In this document: positions 1 through 11,284 of the stretch, one piece after another | Numbering within the stretch: position 1 is the stretch's first letter | How the letters are laid out: each line of letters starts with the position of its first letter | Made by a program: the position numbers and the translations under genes | Assembly: GCA_030737835.1 (NCBI GenBank) | Contig: JAUJYN010000057.1 | Coordinates: 1-64,000 of the forward strand | Direction of reading: 5' to 3' | DNA from: Acorus gramineus | Taxonomy: Eukaryota > Streptophyta > Magnoliopsida > Acorales > Acoraceae | DNA: 64,000 nucleotides | The notes under the pieces: generated by a model | The model's database searches: none | Told to the model about the DNA's origin: nothing | The model's input: only the letters and a program-made list of their open reading frames with translations

Positions 1-486
1 ATCAGGTTTGTTTCTCCATAACCCATTACCCCCAATTTTGTCATTATTTGGGCCCTTGACAAATTAACAAGGAGAAATAAAAAAAAAGATGAGCAGGGGC
101 CCAAACGGAACAGATATGATCATTTGGTCTAGTCTCTTAAGTTGTTTTGTAGGGCCTAGGAGAAGCAAGAAGGGAACGGACGAATGAACGATCATTAAAC
201 AAGCAGACAGAACTTGCGTGGTCCCCCTAGATGGATATCGATTCAAACAGTTTCCGTATGGATTGTCGATAATCTAAACAAAGGCCATCTTGTAATTTTA
301 AAAGGGGAGTATTGAAGTGTGAACATATGCTTAATTGAGTGGGTATATCTACTTAGCTCTGTGTTTAATGTTGTTGTACAGGGTCCAGAGGAAAGGAGAA
401 CAGAGCAAGAATACAAGAGAACAAAAAAAAAAAAAAAAAAAAAAAAAAACAGGACTGGACACATACTTCTGGACGAATCTTGGTGT
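1..486. other. Left edge, non-coding, with poly-A tract
   Basis: No convincing gene is seen. A run of about 28 A residues lies at 422-449. Short open frames across it are lysine-rich translations of the A tract. The stretch leads directly into a 28-bp minisatellite, so it may be the body of a Tat-type LTR cut by the window edge, but no LTR end was found. Confidence 0.4.
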
Positions 487-750
487 GAACGGCGACTTAG
501 ACAATCCAGATGGCGAACGTCGATGGGGACGAACCTGGCGGTGAACGTCGACTAAGACAACTCCTCATGGAACGTCGACGGGGACGAGCCTGGCGGTGAA
601 CGTCGACTGAGACAATTCTGCGCGGAACGTCAACAAAGACAACTCTGTGTGGAACGTCGACTTGGACAACCTTGCTTCTAAACGTCAATGGGGACGATCC
701 TGTTGATAAACGTCGACAAAGACAACCCCATTGGAGGATCGTCGAGCCAT
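487..750. repeat. Minisatellite array 1 (about 28-bp unit, GTCGAC core)
   Basis: About nine or ten degenerate head-to-tail units of 27-28 bp, each containing a form of GAACGTCGAC followed by GACAA or GACGA. The TCGA core and spacing match the two arrays in the LTR at 9658-12053, so the three arrays probably share an origin. Units touch without unique spacers, so this is not CRISPR. Confidence 0.75.
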
Positions 751-810
751 CTTTTTAGCAACAACTTTGCCTATCTATAATGTTCCCTGATCACCCTGCA
801 AATTCAACCC

Positions 811-1240
811 ACCTGTCTATCCACATTCCATACACACATTCACAAAGCCAAAAAAAAAAAGAGAAAAAGAGAGAGAGCATATGGCCCCTGCTATTCATCA
901 TTTCAAACCACTTGGACCAGTCCATTCTATATCTCTAAACTATCAGTCAAAATCACCTGTATATCCACATTCCATACACACATTCACAAAGCCAAAAAAA
1001 AAAAGAGAGAAAAAGAGAGAGAGCATATGGCCCCTGCTATTCACCATTTCAAACACTTGGACCAGTCCATTCTATATCCCTAAACTATCAGTCAAAATCA
1101 CCTGTATATCCACATTCCATACACACATTCACAAAGCCAAAAAAAAAAAAAAAAGAGAGAGAGCATATGGCCCCTGCTATTCATCATTTCAAACACTTGG
1201 ACCAGTCCATTCTATATCTCTAAACTATCAGCCAAAATCA
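811..1240. repeat. Tandem repeat, three units of 144-145 bp
   Basis: Three near-identical units. The marker CCACATTCCA recurs at 821, 965 and 1110. Each unit has a purine run (A tract plus GAGAGA) followed by CATATGGCCCCTGC. A plus-strand open frame across it is a by-product of the repeat and shows no protein features. It lies just beyond the 3' end of the minus-strand PMD gene. Confidence 0.85.
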
Positions 1241-4200
1241 TTCACCCACTAGGAGGAGTAAGTCTGGGATGAGGTATGAGTTATAGCCCAAAGGAATCCA
1301 AGGGAGGAAGGAGAATCAAACCTGTTATTGGAAGCCACCACCCCGAACCGAAGGAGGATGAGGAGATTGTCCTGGGGCGGTCTCGCCCCCTTGAAAATCC
1401 CCTCTCGCTGGAGAAGGTCTCGAAGTGGCGGATCCTTCAACCATCGAGGGAAGACGAGGGGGGGCCATTGAGTAGGAACGTGATGCACCGCTTCGAAAGG
1501 ACACCGAGCCTGACAGTCCTGACATCTCGAGAAATTTAAGGTCATCCTCTGTAAATACCCCTGCGGAGTTTATCTTCATCCTCACAGTAGCCACAATAGA
1601 CCGATACAAGCTCAACTCTTTGTTCCTCCTCTCGACCCGCTGCTGGGAAAGCCGGAGATCGTCTTCCATCTTGTGCTTATTTTCTTCTGCTCTCTGCCTA
1701 TCCTCCTCCGCCCTCTGTTGGAAGCGTCTGAGATCCTCCTCCGACCTCCGCCGGTCCTCCTCCGCTCTCTGTCTACCATTTCTCTCACTCTCCAAAGAAG
1801 ACTGAAGGGTATGGATGAACTCTCGCTGCAAACCTGGGTCGGATGCACCTGAGGATGCCTCGAAGTCTGCTACTCTGGATTGCAAGTTGTCCCTCTCACG
1901 GGTCAAAGCAAGGACGTCATTCCTTGTCCTAAGAATCTCCCTCTGAAACTGCGCTGCCTCATTCTCTTGTCGGTCCCTAGCCTCTACAAGCTGCATCCTA
2001 ACATCCATCAACTCGTTTTGAGCCTCTTGCAGTTGACCCAACAGTACAAGTTCTTGACCCGAAGATGATGGTAACGATCCGGCAACTCGAGCTTGCTCTA
2101 CTCCCTCAAGGTGTGCCTCAAGATCTCCTATTCTCTGCAAGAGTCGCTGTTTCTCCACCTGGAGTTCACTCACCAATGAAGTTTGAACTGCAAGCTCCTC
2201 GCTCACAGTCTTAAGTCTCCGAGCAACGGCAGATCGCCCGCCCTGATTAAAGAGGATTTGAATAATCATTCTTTATGAGAAGCATTATGAAAAGAGCAAG
2301 TTTTGAAGGAAACAAACATGCCTACCTCTATGTCAGGCATCAGTTCTTCGAATATCCCAAGATCCTTTGCATGCTCCTTGCGATACCATTCCATGTAGTC
2401 ATCACTACTGTCAAGATCCGCCGGTGGTCTAACTGGGTGGCCTTTCTCTTCCCATAACTTCAAGTGTTCAGAAAAGTCATCCTCTGGAAAAAAGGCTCTT
2501 GGAATCCCTCGTAGAGTCAGACGAGGAGAAGTCGGAAGAGGACCAGGGATCCATTGGTGAAAGCCTAGCTGGCGTGCTACGCGACTAGCGCAGTGGTAGA
2601 GAACCTCATTAAAGAAAACAAGCCATGTATCGCAGACTAGTTCATCAGGAATCTCCTCCACGTATGGCCTCCATGTCATCTGAAATAGTAACGAGCGCAT
2701 GGGACACTAAGCTGAAAGAATGCACCTCTCAAGGAAAGTTTGATGAAGCAAGAGAACGTACCTTCTCCTCAGTCAGCAAGAGAAAATCCTCACGGAGAAG
2801 AGCTAGAGTCCTACCATAGTTTGCTTCTGGCGCAACCCACCGCATGGCACGAGGGAAAGATGGGTCACAAAGATCCATTGATTGTGGACGAGCAATAGCA
2901 ATATGCTCGTACCCAAAGAGCTGTTCACCAAAAAGGGGACGATGAGAAAAATCAATTACAAGTCCAAAGGTAAGCAAATGCAAGCATCGAGCAAGTTATA
3001 CCTGAAGAAATGCAATGAACCCACCAAGACTCTTGTCCTTTGCCCGTTGCTTCTTTCTTGATAACTCAGCAAATAGATGAGCCAACATCGCTGCTCCCCA
3101 AGCATAGTCTCCCATTTGCACCAGATCCTCCATAAGGGTCAAAAAGTGTAAAGAAACTCGGTCCGAGGAATTACAGAAGAGCACGCGCCCAAAGAAAAAT
3201 AAATAAAAGGCCCTCAGTTCTCTTTGGGCTCGCACAGGATCGGCTACTGTCTTCCTTTGTTTCGTCATGAGGTCTCGGGCCACAAATTGCGCCTCCGTCT
3301 CTTTTGGCCGACGCAAGAGGAACCTCCCCAAGCCATATTGAGCAGCGAGACGCCCTAAAGGAATGCGGGTGAGAGTTTTCCCTCCATCAATGAAATCCCA
3401 AGCACCAATTAACTCCCGAAATTTGCGACGGTAATTTCCAAGTGCCTTCCCTGTCACCGGGCGACCCGTGACTGGAAGACCGGTGATCCGGAGGACATCT
3501 TCTAAAGTAGGCATCACTGCGCCAGTCGGAAGGATGAAGGTGCAGCTCCTTGGATCCCACCTCTCGCCTAAAGCCTCTATATATCCTCGGTCCACACTAA
3601 AAGGCTCAATCTGGAAGAAGGCCCGAAACCTGGCCCCGTCTACAAGCCCTTGCTCAACAGGCGCTAGGTCCTTATACCAGTTTCGCACGCCATGCCAAAA
3701 AGAACATGATCTCAGCGGCCGCTACAAGACAAAGGTAAGTAAAAAAATGATAATTCCCTACTAATATTTAATTTCTCCTTTCAGGAGTAATAAAAAAAAA
3801 TGGGGAGGGAGAATCATGTTTACCAAGGCACGACGATAGGCACCCGCCACTTCCTCCTCATCGTCGCCCTCGCCGTCACCCCCCGCCTCCAAATCAAGCA
3901 TGGCAACCCGTTCATCAGCCCCTCCAGCTTCATTAGGCTCATCAACCCCTGTGTTCGCACCCTCAGACTCGTCCGAGTCCGAACCACCCTCCGCAGCGTC
4001 TTGCCCAAAGCCACCCACACCCGCGACAACGCCCGCAAACACATCAATGCTTACGTTGCCCCCCTCGACCTCATCTATCTTTGTGCTTTCGTCTGTGGAT
4101 CTGTTAGTACCTATATTATCACCAGATTCTGCTGCAGTCGACTCATCCCATGATATCTCCTCCTCGGACCCATTAGTCTCCATATTCACCCTCGCCGCGA

Positions 4201-5064
4201 CAATCCCCGCACTCACCGCTCCCGCCTCCACCCCTGACACTCCTCTCGTTGCCACATCATCGACAACCCCCGAGACTCCCACTAGGTGCACGCCCGCATT
4301 ACTCTCAGCCTCCATGCCCACCCCCGCTTCAGTAATAACCGCTGCCCTCATCTCCCTTTTCCCCGCGTCCGCACCCGTCACCCCCATGCGTGCGCCTGCT
4401 GCCCCCGATGTTTCGCCGCCCTCCGCAACCGCTGTGTCGCCTCCTACTGCCTCCCCCATCACCGTCATCAGCCTTGTTTCCACTATCGCCGTCATAGTGG
4501 TCTCAGGGTCCCTCTCGAGCATTTCACCAAACACTGTCACGCCCCAGGGCAGCCAACCCAGGGACGCGGCAAGTGTATGTATCATATCAGAAGCCTACAC
4601 AGGAGGTCAATAATATATATCATACACAGACAACTAGAATGACACACATGCAACAAAAGGGGCTGACATGATATATACACCAAATGCGGAAGCAAAAGAC
4701 TGAATCTGTGAATAAACATTCTACAGACTCGATACTCAATCATCTGTCCTGTGAGAGCCAATATACACAAATACAACTGAACATATACAAACACGTGCCA
4801 AGCACGGAAATCAAATACATACAGTCAAGAAGGGATGCTGATAACCTCTGGCACTCGCGGAACGTGGCGCTGCTCCGCTACTGAAGAAATCCCTCGGAAA
4901 GCTCCAACTGCTGCTCCGGCTCTAGCTCAGGCTCAGTGACCACTGGGGAAAAACATGTGCGAGGGGTGAGCCACACGCTCAGTGAACAGCACAACCCATG
5001 CAACACAGACAATATTTACCACAATATTCCATTATTTTATCCAGCCATCAATACATAACATAAT

Positions 5065-5235
5065 CCAGTGGTTCGTACTTCGCCGAACCACCACACCCTC
5101 ACCCTCACCCATCCATGGGTGACATAGGCTATTGGGACTGATAATCATCTATTCACAAATCCAGTAGGTCGCTCATCGCCAACCCACTACACCCTCACCC
5201 TCACCCTATCACGGGTGACATAGGATTTTGGGACT
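5065..5235. repeat. Two-unit LTR-internal repeat with CCCTCA motifs
   Basis: Two units, each with an 'aaccca(c)ctacaccctcaccctcaccc' type core followed by GTGACATAGG and a TTGGGACT end. On the LTR sense strand this reads as runs of GGGTGA. It corresponds to the larger arrays at 20680-20890 and 56172-56500. Confidence 0.7.
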
Positions 5236-6299
5236 GACTAGGCTGTTGGTCACCCTTGGTCCACCGATAGTTCTCCCTCCACTCCGTAGGCCGCTTGGTC
5301 TCCACCCACAACTTCAGCACAGTCCGAAACCAAATCAGGAGGCGCCTACTGATGTGGGTCCTCCGAAGGACGGCCTTTCTAACGCTGGGGGTAGCATCTA
5401 CCGGATCCAACGCAGGGAACAGAACAGCCTATCCATACGCATATGATCCATTCGGATCCGCCGACTACATATCATCACAACTCAAATGTCATGAATTCCT
5501 CTGAATTCAACCAGGTGCATCATCAAGATGCGGGAACATGTACAAAAATCAGCAAGGCTGGAATATCATTGGGGGAAAGAAACTCGGGAGGGCGGCGTGA
5601 GTTCCCGTTATAGGATACCCCGAGAACCAAACAAGGAACACGGAGTACCCTAACACGGGTCTCACCGCTGTCCTTGCAAGGCCCCTCCCCTATAATATCC
5701 ACCAACTATGCTAATAATTATACCAATCATACAATCATTACATATAATATTATTGGGACTAGAACCTTGGGAGGGTAGCCTGAGGTCCCGATACAGGACA
5801 TCCCGACAACCAAACAAGGAACACGGAGTACCCTAACACGGGTCTCAGCGTTGACCTCGCAAGGCTCCTCCCTATAATATTATCCTAAGGCATGCGATCT
5901 AACAGATACCAGCATTTAATTTTAATAAATAAACTAGTAGGACGCATGCATAGGAGGTACCCAAACTTGCTAAGGGTGCAAGTCCCTAACATGCAAGGAC
6001 TAGGGTAGCATGCATTCTACACATAATTCACACAAGCATGGATTACATATTATTGCAGGTAATATTTATCCATGGCGCCCCAGGAGAGGTCGGTATACGC
6101 CCCAAGTGCGTACAACGCCTCTCTACTGTGTTGGATTGTCCCACTCACCAGAATCGGGGTCGTCGCGCGACCGTCCGTCTAGATCTGCAAGACAGACAAT
6201 CAATATGGTGAGTTAAAATCCATACCTACCACAAGAGACAACCAAAAATACACCAAACCCATAACAAACACCCAACACTCGGGCAAACGTGCGTACGAC

Positions 6300-7560
6300 C
6301 CGCACTCACGCTAGCCCGAGCACTCCGACAACCACCCGCACGGCCGGCCACCACCCGCACGGCCACCCGACCGCCCGGACGCGCCGCCGCGCCTCAACCC
6401 GCGCACCCCGCACGCCTCGCGCCGCCTGCAAGCACCCCACGCGCCCCCGCGCGCAGCGCCTCGCCTCGCGCGCACCACCGCCGCATCACCGCTCCCCGCG
6501 CGCACCACCGCGGCCTCCCCGCGCCCCGCGCGCACCGCCCGCGTGCACCCCCGCCTGCACTGCGCCCCCGCGCAGCGCCCAAGACTGCCTGCCGCACGCC
6601 CGCGTGCCCCGCGCCCCACGCGCAGCACCCGCGCGCGCCCTGCCCGCCTGGCGCCCAGCGCCCCGGGCCCTAACCCAGCACCCGTAGCCCAGCACCCCGG
6701 CGCTCAGCGCCCAGCACCCGGGACCGTCACCCAGCGTCCACGCGCACGCCCGCCCAGCACGCACCCAGCGCGCCTGGCAGCACGCATTCAGCGCGCCTGC
6801 CAGCCTGCGCGCGCTGCTGCCCGCGCAGCCTGCCTGCGCGCGTCGCCGAGTGGCCCGAGCCCGCAGCCCAGCCCCCCGGCGCTCAACGCCCAGCACCCGG
6901 GACCGTCACCCAGCGTCCACGCGCACGCCCGGGCAGCACGCACCCAGCGCGCCTGGCAGCACGCGCTCAGAGCGCCTGCCAGCCTGCGCGTGTTGCTGCC
7001 CGCGCTGCCTGCCTGCGCGCGTCGCCGAGTGGCCCGAGCACCGCTCGCCTACCCACCCGAGTACCGTCCGCCTGGTGCCCGAGCACCCCCTGCCAGCTGC
7101 CTGAGCATGGCCTGCCCAGCCGGCCTGCCCTGCTCGCGCAGCCCGCAGTCTGCCAGCTCCGCACGCCTCCCCCTGCACCCCCTGAGCGCACGCCCGCGCG
7201 CGCACCCGCGCGCACGCGCTCGCGCGCCCAGCAAACTGGTGCACCTTCTCCTGACTACCCGGCCAGCCCCACCCAGCGCGCCCAGCATGGCTGCGCACAG
7301 CACGCCCAACACTCGCGCCTGCTGGCCACCATCTCCCCCCGACTGCATGCCCGCGCGCACGCCCGCGCGCATGCCCGCGCGCACGCACGCGTTCGCCTGC
7401 CAAACAGCCCTGCCAGCCACTCCAGCTGCTGCTGCCCTGCCCGAGACAGCCACCACCACTGCCCGAGGCCACCTCCCACCCATTCCCGAGCACCTCTACC
7501 ACCACCCACCGAGCTCCGACCACCCCCACCGCCCTCCGACGGCCACCCACAGCCGCCGAC
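6300..7560. repeat. Extreme GC-rich, CpG-dense block in solo LTR E1
   Basis: About 1.26 kb composed almost entirely of C, G and A with dense CGCGC and GCGCAC alternation. Long open frames exist in several frames on both strands because stop codons are rare at this composition. Their translations are Ala/Arg/Pro or Gly/Arg/Ala low-complexity and I reject them as genes. A duplicated segment of about 181 bp lies at roughly 6695-7040. Confidence 0.85.
6695..7055. repeat. Tandem duplication of about 181 bp in the GC-rich block
   Basis: The segment containing ACCCGGGACCGTCACCCAGC recurs about 181 bp later (near 6715 and 6896). The following CGCACGCCC, CAGCGCGCCTGGCAGCACGC and CGTCGCCGAGTGGCCCGAGC blocks recur in the same order. 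Confidence 0.8.
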
Positions 7561-7946
7561 CTCCACCCAACCCCAAAGTCCACCTCCTAGCATACATCTA
7601 TGCAAGAAAAGTGAAGAAAAAGGCCTTACCAAGGGGAGGTAGCGAAGCCCGGACGCTCTCCACGCGCCGAAACCCTTCCCTAAGGCTCTCTTACGCCCCG
7701 ATCTATCACGGCCCTCGAAACGGCCCGAATCAGAGGACAAAGAGAGGGGGACGGAGTGGCTAGGGTCGTCGGAATCGGGATTTGAAGACACCGGAGCGTA
7801 GATCGGGACCCGATCTACACTTCCCGTGCTTTAGGTTTTAAGCTTTGAGGGCTCTAGGGGGCTTGAAAGTGAGAAAAAGAGAGAGGGGAGAGAGAAAATG
7901 AAGTTGGGGAAGACGATGAACAGTAACTCGGGATTTTAGATCTCAC

Positions 7947-7955
7947 TTATATATA
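7947..7955 (-). promoter_or_regulatory. TATA box of LTR E1
   Basis: On the minus strand the sequence reads CTATATATAAG, about 265 bp from the LTR sense start at 8219. A TATATAA motif sits at a comparable place in E3 (18377-18383) and E9 (62532-62539), which supports a conserved LTR promoter. Confidence 0.6.
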
Positions 7956-8604
7956 GCGTGCGACTTAAAAACCCGGATACGCCCCGGAACTGCGAAATTT
8001 TTGCAAACGATGCCGGAATTCGATGAAATTTTCGTGAGAGGTCTAAAATGGCACCAGGACACCAAATATGCAGTCAGATTCCCAATCGGAGTCCTCTAGC
8101 TCAGGACGATAGCTAACAGTCCAAAAATTAGCGGTTCCGATCGAAAACCCTAAAAATTTTAAAAACTGCCAGGACGCTCCAACGGTTACCAGCAGGTTAA
8201 AAGTGACACAAATATAACAAACACCTCTCGTGCACCCTCCGTTCCTTCTTCTCCAACACCACCCCGGCCCCCACCGCTGCTGCCCATGGCCTCCGGCGTG
8301 GCTGAACTTGCTTCCATGATCCCTGCCACCACACCCCTCACCTTCGGAACATCAAGGGCCGCCTTCGGATCATTATTGCTTTCCCCATGTTGCCTCACCG
8401 AACCACCCGCGGAAGTCTTCCGCCGTTTTCGCTCCAAGCGCTCGGTCCTCGGCGGCATCTCAATCGCGTTTTGAATAGGTGAGGAAGATGAAGGGGGTCT
8501 GCCTAAAAAAAAAAAAATGGATTCGGGGAGGATGAATTAAAGCCTAGAGTTGATGACGCCCGACGACGGGTTGGATGAGCGGATAAGTGTTCTTTCACGT
8601 TTTA

Positions 8605-8875
8605 TGTAAGTCAAAACTCATCACAGGCATGTCTAAATCACCCCTATATATATATGCACCTATATCTATCTAAATAAACATGTATTTAACTTGAGTTGAG
8701 TCAAAACCCACCACAGGTATATCTAAAACACCCCTATATATATGCACCTGTATCTATCTAAATAAACATGTTTTTAATTTGAGTTGAGTTAAAACCCACC
8801 TCAGGCATGTCTAAATCACCCATATATATATATGCACATGTATCTATCTAAATAAACATGTACTTAATTTGAGTT
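8605..8875. repeat. Three-unit tandem repeat, 88-90 bp, upstream of the PMD start
   Basis: The marker AAATAAACATGT recurs at 8672, 8760 and 8850. Each unit carries a TATATATATG stretch, CTATCTATCTAAATAAACATG and a CACAGG or CTCAGG block. The array starts about 150 bp upstream of the PMD start codon, so it multiplies TATA-like sequences in the likely promoter. Confidence 0.85.
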
Positions 8876-9644
8876 TATATCGTTGTGCCTTGGAAACATC
8901 TTTGAACACTCTATCTCACGTATCTCCAATGGATTTCGGACGTATTTTTCAGATTTTCAGATATTTATTTTCAAATTTTAGACATTTATTTTTTTCAGAT
9001 TTTGGATATTTTCAAGTGTTATATTGCCTATATCAATGAATATTCTGATTTTCTGTACTCTCTTTATGTTTTGAGCACCTTTTGGGCATTCTGTTGCATA
9101 ATTTTCAAAGCAAATTTGTGGCACATCTTTTTGGGCATCTATAAGCATTTTTATTGTATATGTCAGTTGCATTTCGGAACATTTTCAGGATTTTCATTAG
9201 GGCTACGGCATTTAAACCTGGGCATTTTTTTTCTCTCGGTACATGCAAGTCAGGATTGATTCCCCATAGTCCAATTTTCTTTGAGTTATTAATAAAATGA
9301 TCCTTCTCCAATTATTCGAAAGTATCCCCTCTTTATTTCTGTCATGATATCCCCCTGTTTGCTGAGTTGCAATGCACGGTAGGCACAGGGAATCCAACGC
9401 CGGGCTGCAGTACACGAAGGCTAGGAACCCCAACCGAGGGTTGGATCACTCATTGACATTTAGATCAAATATTTCCTTCTCCCTTCAATGATCATTTCAT
9501 TAATGGATCGTAAGAAAATTGCTTCCATGTTTATCTCCTGACTTGTATTTACCAGAAAACAATGCCTGATGGTTAAACCGATCAAAATGAGGTCTCTCTT
9601 CTTATCCTCGAATGGTGCTTCAAGCTTCACTTAAAACACCATCC

Positions 9645-9657
9645 GAGGAGGGGCAAT
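9645..9657 (+). promoter_or_regulatory. Polypurine tract before the TGTAGATACC LTR
   Basis: The purine-rich GAGGAGGGGCAA stretch lies immediately 5' of the LTR start TGTAGATACCCC at 9658, as expected for the plus-strand primer of a plus-oriented LTR retrotransposon. Confidence 0.55.
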
Positions 9658-9929
9658 TGTAGATACCCCATTTTGATCGGTCAGAACTGTGAAACACTTA
9701 TCATTTGTGATATCTTAGTTTGCAGGTCTAAGCCCCGATGATCTTCCCGGAGCCAGAATAATCACTTGAGTAGGGAAAGGGAAGAAAAGAAAGCATGAGC
9801 GCAACAAGTTCTTGAAGGAAAGCTTAAGAAAAGCAGTACCATTGCCCAGAACGGTTAAGTCTTGAGTTGTTGTATAAGACGTCTGAAAATCTGTCTGGTG
9901 ACTAAGACAAGCGACCACCCACTCGTTGT

Positions 9930-10170
9930 ACTGGACAATCTATCTGAGGATTGTCGACTTCGACGATCTTTGGGAGGATTGTCGAACTGGACGATCTTTC
10001 TGAGGATTGTCGACTTCGACGATCTTTGGAGGATTGTCGAACTGGACGATCTTTCTGAGGATTGTCGACTTCGACGATCTTTGAAAGGATTGTCGAACTG
10101 GACAATCTTTCTGAGGATTGTCGACTTCGACGATCTTTGGGGGGATTGTCGACCTAGACAATGGGATGAC
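9930..10170. repeat. Minisatellite array 2 (28-29-bp unit)
   Basis: About eight units alternating between GACGATCTTTGGGAGGATTG and GACGATCTTTCTGAGGATTG forms, each joined by GTCGA. This makes a roughly 57-bp higher-order unit of two monomers. It shares the GTCGA core with arrays 1 and 3. Confidence 0.8.
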
Positions 10171-10334
10171 GGATCGTCAAAAATACTGGGATAAGTTCAG
10201 CTCGGAAAGGACGGCATGGCTTGATTTTTTTCGCCTCTCCACCGACGTCAGCCACTTCGGGCGAACGTGGGAACGTCGTGGGGCACTCATGACCTCCCCA
10301 AACAGGTGTCAAGAATGTGGTGGCTCGTTTGGGC

Positions 10335-10341
10335 TATAAAA
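10335..10341 (+). promoter_or_regulatory. TATA box of the TGTAGATACC LTR
   Basis: TATAAAA within GGGCTATAAAAGGGAGG, about 680 bp into the LTR, followed by C-rich untranslated-type sequence. This is typical of the U3/R boundary of a plant LTR. Confidence 0.65.
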
Positions 10342-10440
10342 GGGAGGCTTTTGGAGGAAGAAGACCCATCTTTTACCCCACCTTTTGCCCTCCAAAGCCA
10401 TCCCAACCTCCCCTAACCTCCCCATTCAAGACCAGCAGCA

Positions 10441-10740
10441 CCTCACCACCCTCCACCCTCCATTTTCGAGCACCACCACCTCCCACACCAGCAGCCACAC
10501 CAACACTCACCCACCACCCTCATTCACCACCCAAAACCCACCCTTTCTCTCTCAAAACCACCCATCCGAACCCATCCATCCTCCTTCATCACTAACAGCC
10601 GCTCAACACCCTCCACCCTCCATTTCCAAGCACCACCACCCCCTACACCAGCAGCCACTCCAAACAACCACCCACCACCCTCACCTACCACCTAAGCCCT
10701 CCTCTTTCTCTCCAAAAGCCACCCATCCGAACCCATCCAC
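10441..10740. repeat. 160-bp tandem duplication, CCA/CCT-rich
   Basis: The block CACCCTCCACCCTCCATTT followed by AGCACCACCACC occurs at about 10448 and 10608, with parallel downstream order. Plus-strand frames through it give only Pro/Thr/Ser/His low-complexity translations. Confidence 0.7.
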
Positions 10741-11284
10741 TACCACCCAAAGTTAACCACACTATTTCATCACTATCATCTATCCCTCACCCTCCCTTGC
10801 CAAAGAGAAAGAGAGAGTTCACACCTCCCTACCCTCACTCCCCTTCCCTTTCTTTTTTTTTTCCTTTTTTCTTTTTTTTACTTAAAAGAACTAGTATAAC
10901 ATATCATTTCCTCATAAAACCCTTAAACAAGTTGTAACAAGTTTACTAAATTAAATAAAATATAAGTTTAATCAAAGTTGAGAGTGTTGGAGTACATCAT
11001 TGGACTATTATCAGTTCTTTTGGAAACTATACGCAGCTGGCGGACGACCCTAACTTGGATCGTTGGTCAGTTGGTCTAGGGACCATTTGAACACTCCCCT
11101 TTGCAAGTTTGGGTACCTCCCAAGGACTACTAAGCCCTTTTGTTTTATTTTGTTTACTTCATTTGTCGTTTACTACTTTATATGTTCGTTATTACTCTTT
11201 TATATACTGTTTATATGCTGTTTTTTTTTTGTTTTCTCAGTTTTTGTTAACATAAAACCTCCCGCTAATTTTGTTAATTTTTTC

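Larger units (their letters stand above)
4535..8219 (-). mobile_element. Solo LTR E1 (chromovirus-type), inside PMD exon 1
   Basis: The element reads TGTCACGCC at the left and ATATAACA at the right, flanked by perfect 5-bp duplications AACAC at 4530-4534 and 8220-8224. It has LTR structure but no internal region, so it is a solo LTR of 3,685 bp. Sense orientation is minus, judged by related LTRs with PPT and PBS in this window and by a TATA box at 7947-7955. It contains a GGGTGA-type repeat block (about 5065-5235) and an extreme GC-rich block (about 6300-7560). Insertion into PMD exon 1 disrupts that gene. Confidence 0.92.
1325..8458 (-). pseudogene. Plant mobile domain (PMD) plus coiled-coil protein, exon 1 split by a solo LTR
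   Basis: Five exons are read on the minus strand: exon 1 in two pieces, 8458-8220 and 4529-3824, then 3721-3002, 2920-2762, 2679-2326 and 2242-1325 (stop TAA at 1327-1325). All four introns (81-102 bp) are GT-AG and phase 0. Without the inserted LTR and one copy of its AACAC duplication, exon 1 is exactly 315 codons and the whole frame is 1,031 residues with no stop. Residues 1-315 are basic at the start, then acidic and low-complexity. Exons 2-4 resemble the PMD family (PF10536): a WDPRSCTFILPTG segment, then PTLEDVLRITGLPVTGRPV. Exon 5 is a long Glu/Arg-rich heptad coiled coil ending in a Ser/Pro/Gly tail. PMD proteins occur as host genes and as extra ORFs, often antisense, in Tat-lineage Ty3/gypsy elements. 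The coiled coil and the plus-oriented LTR nearby favour the second. The start at 8458 is the first ATG of the open frame. Function is unknown. Confidence 0.8.
8459..9657. other. Upstream region of the PMD gene, AT-rich, no gene
   Basis: Non-coding. It holds an A run near 8502-8514, a three-unit tandem repeat at about 8605-8875, then AT-rich DNA. The right end carries a purine-rich GAGGAGGGGCAAT stretch at 9645-9657, directly before the TGTAGATACC LTR start, which looks like a polypurine tract. That suggests this stretch is the 3' internal region of a plus-strand LTR element carrying the PMD gene in antisense. Confidence 0.5.

Noticed and set aside
422-449. A run as a SINE or LINE tail
   Set aside because: No conserved body, promoter boxes or target-site duplication could be matched around it.
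487-750. CRISPR-like array of 28-bp repeats
   Set aside because: Units touch with no unique spacers, no cas genes are present, and the DNA is plant nuclear.
881-1252. Plus-strand open frame of 123 codons
   Set aside because: It is the translation of three copies of a 144-bp tandem repeat and has no recognisable features.
3900-4613. Plus-strand Ser/Thr/Pro-rich frame
   Set aside because: It is the antisense shadow of the acidic exon 1 of the PMD gene and runs into the LTR.
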